A stretch of 32,264 nucleotides of DNA, from NCBI GenBank assembly GCA_964580995.1, contig CAZOMV010000067.1:1-32264 (forward strand), written 5' to 3'. Of this stretch, positions 31,719 through 32,264 are shown piece after piece. The first letter of the stretch is position 1. Each line of letters starts with the position of its first letter. Below the pieces are notes generated by a model. It did not search any database. It was not told the DNA's origin and worked only from the letters and a program-made list of their open reading frames with translations. The DNA is from JAKJEP01 sp964580995. GTDB taxonomy: Bacteria > Planctomycetota > Phycisphaerae > Sedimentisphaerales > SM23-30. Made by a program: the position numbers and the translations under genes.

Positions 31719-32264
31719 TCAAATTATTGAGAATCTTTTTTTCTTACGCAAAAGTAATCCACCTAAGCCGAGCAGTAAAAGCGTCGCCGGTTCGGGCACA
31801 GGCGTGAGGAATCCGCGAATCTCGCCGCTGGGGAAGGCCGTGGTGTGCAGATTTAAATATGCCGTGCCCGCCGCCAAGCTTGAGGCTAGCGCTGCCTCGG
31901 CGCTAACCATCGTGCCCCCGTTGGCAGTAATGTACGACGGATTCCAGCTCGAAGCCATCGTTAGGTCCAGAATATTGTCGTACGTACCACTGATGACTCC
32001 GAGGGGAAAGCCCGCGAAAGTCGGGGTTGTCGTGGCGACGCCGGCAGTACCGGTCCCGGGAACAGCGGTGGCACTGTGGATGTGGGAGGCAGTCGTGGTT
32101 CCCTCCAAGCCGCTGAAGCTCACCTGCACGTGCAAGGTCCTGGCAAAATCGTCGTAGTCAACCTGGGCGAGGCCGGTTCCTGGCGATGCGTTGGGTACGC
32201 TAATTCCGCTAAGGGATCGTAAAGAAATAACTGATACTTTTCGTGCCTTTGGTCCGATAATAGG
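31719..32264 (-). CDS. CHRD-domain PEP-CTERM protein, 5' end outside the window
   Basis: The frame is open from the window edge to TGA at 31719. A GTG- or TTG-like start near 32135 is not the true start, because coding continues upstream with VPNASPGTGLAQVDYDDFAR, the early part of a CHRD domain. Next come FSGLEGTTTASHIHSATAVPG, FPLGVISGTYDN and SGEIRGFLTPVPEP. CHRD domains were named from chordin and bind unknown partners; the HIH motif suggests metal binding. The C-terminus is a textbook PEP-CTERM signal: PVPEPAT, a Leu/Gly-rich membrane stretch, then LRKKKRFSII. It precedes the 936-residue secreted protein by 35 nt and probably shares its transcript. The signal peptide must lie beyond 32264. 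Confidence 0.9.
   Translation of the reverse strand, partial: PIIGPKARKVSVISLRSLSGISVPNASPGTGLAQVDYDDFARTLHVQVSFSGLEGTTTASHIHSATAVPGTGTAGVATTTPTFAGFPLGVISGTYDNILDLTMASSWNPSYITANGGTMVSAEAALASSLAAGTAYLNLHTTAFPSGEIRGFLTPVPEPATLLLLGLGGLLLRKKKRFSII

Overview
The window looks like a chromosomal accessory region of a planctomycete, probably of the Phycisphaerae/Sedimentisphaerales type. The grounds are the dockerin-like modules with the pattern GDxNxDGxVDxxDFAILAxxW (near 12440-12590 and 28880-28980), three PEP-CTERM or dockerin surface proteins, CCxPDGSC cysteine cassettes, and He_PIG-type Ig arrays fused to Rhs repeats. No rRNA or ribosomal-protein marker is present, so the assignment is an inference from protein style.

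Layout. 1-1500: a compact tyrosine recombinase followed by a gene-free stretch with degenerate short repeats. 1499-14460 (minus): a probable two-gene unit made of a PEP-CTERM protein and a 4090-residue secreted Rhs/YD protein. That protein carries PKD, dockerin, Ig, beta-helix and CARDB modules and ends in a variable tip that looks like a papain/CHAP-fold hydrolase. Its 3' end faces the recombinase and no immunity gene is visible. 14491-15574: about 1.1 kb without a convincing gene, but with a good promoter/operator-like site.

15575-21800 (minus): a complete type I restriction-modification operon in the order hsdM, hsdS, DUF2971 gene, hsdR. It is followed by a conserved hypothetical gene with an apparent frameshift in a nine-G tract. 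The hsdM start is unusual: homology-like N-terminal sequence continues upstream, but only CTG or ATA is available as a start. 22286-24772 (minus): a DNA-damage cassette of a SRAP (YedK/HMCES-like) protein, UmuD and UmuC, closely spaced.

25389-26435 (plus): a two-TM potassium-channel protein with an RCK domain and an atypical TIGYED filter, probably read from a near-leaderless mRNA. 26436-28872: a mobile-DNA scrapyard with an IS3-type transposase tail, a tRNA 3'-half fragment, an IS110-family transposase with a candidate bridge-RNA region, and a small degraded ORF. 28811-32264 (minus): a strong terminator, a 936-residue secreted dockerin protein and a CHRD-domain PEP-CTERM protein whose 5' end lies beyond the window.

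Taken together, recombinase, insertion sequences, tRNA fragment, restriction system and a polymorphic-toxin-like giant protein describe a defence/competition island assembled by repeated insertion. The most unusual points are the beta-helix module inserted inside one Ig repeat of the giant protein, its hydrolase-like tip without immunity partner, the DUF2971 gene embedded in the hsd operon, and the non-canonical hsdM start.
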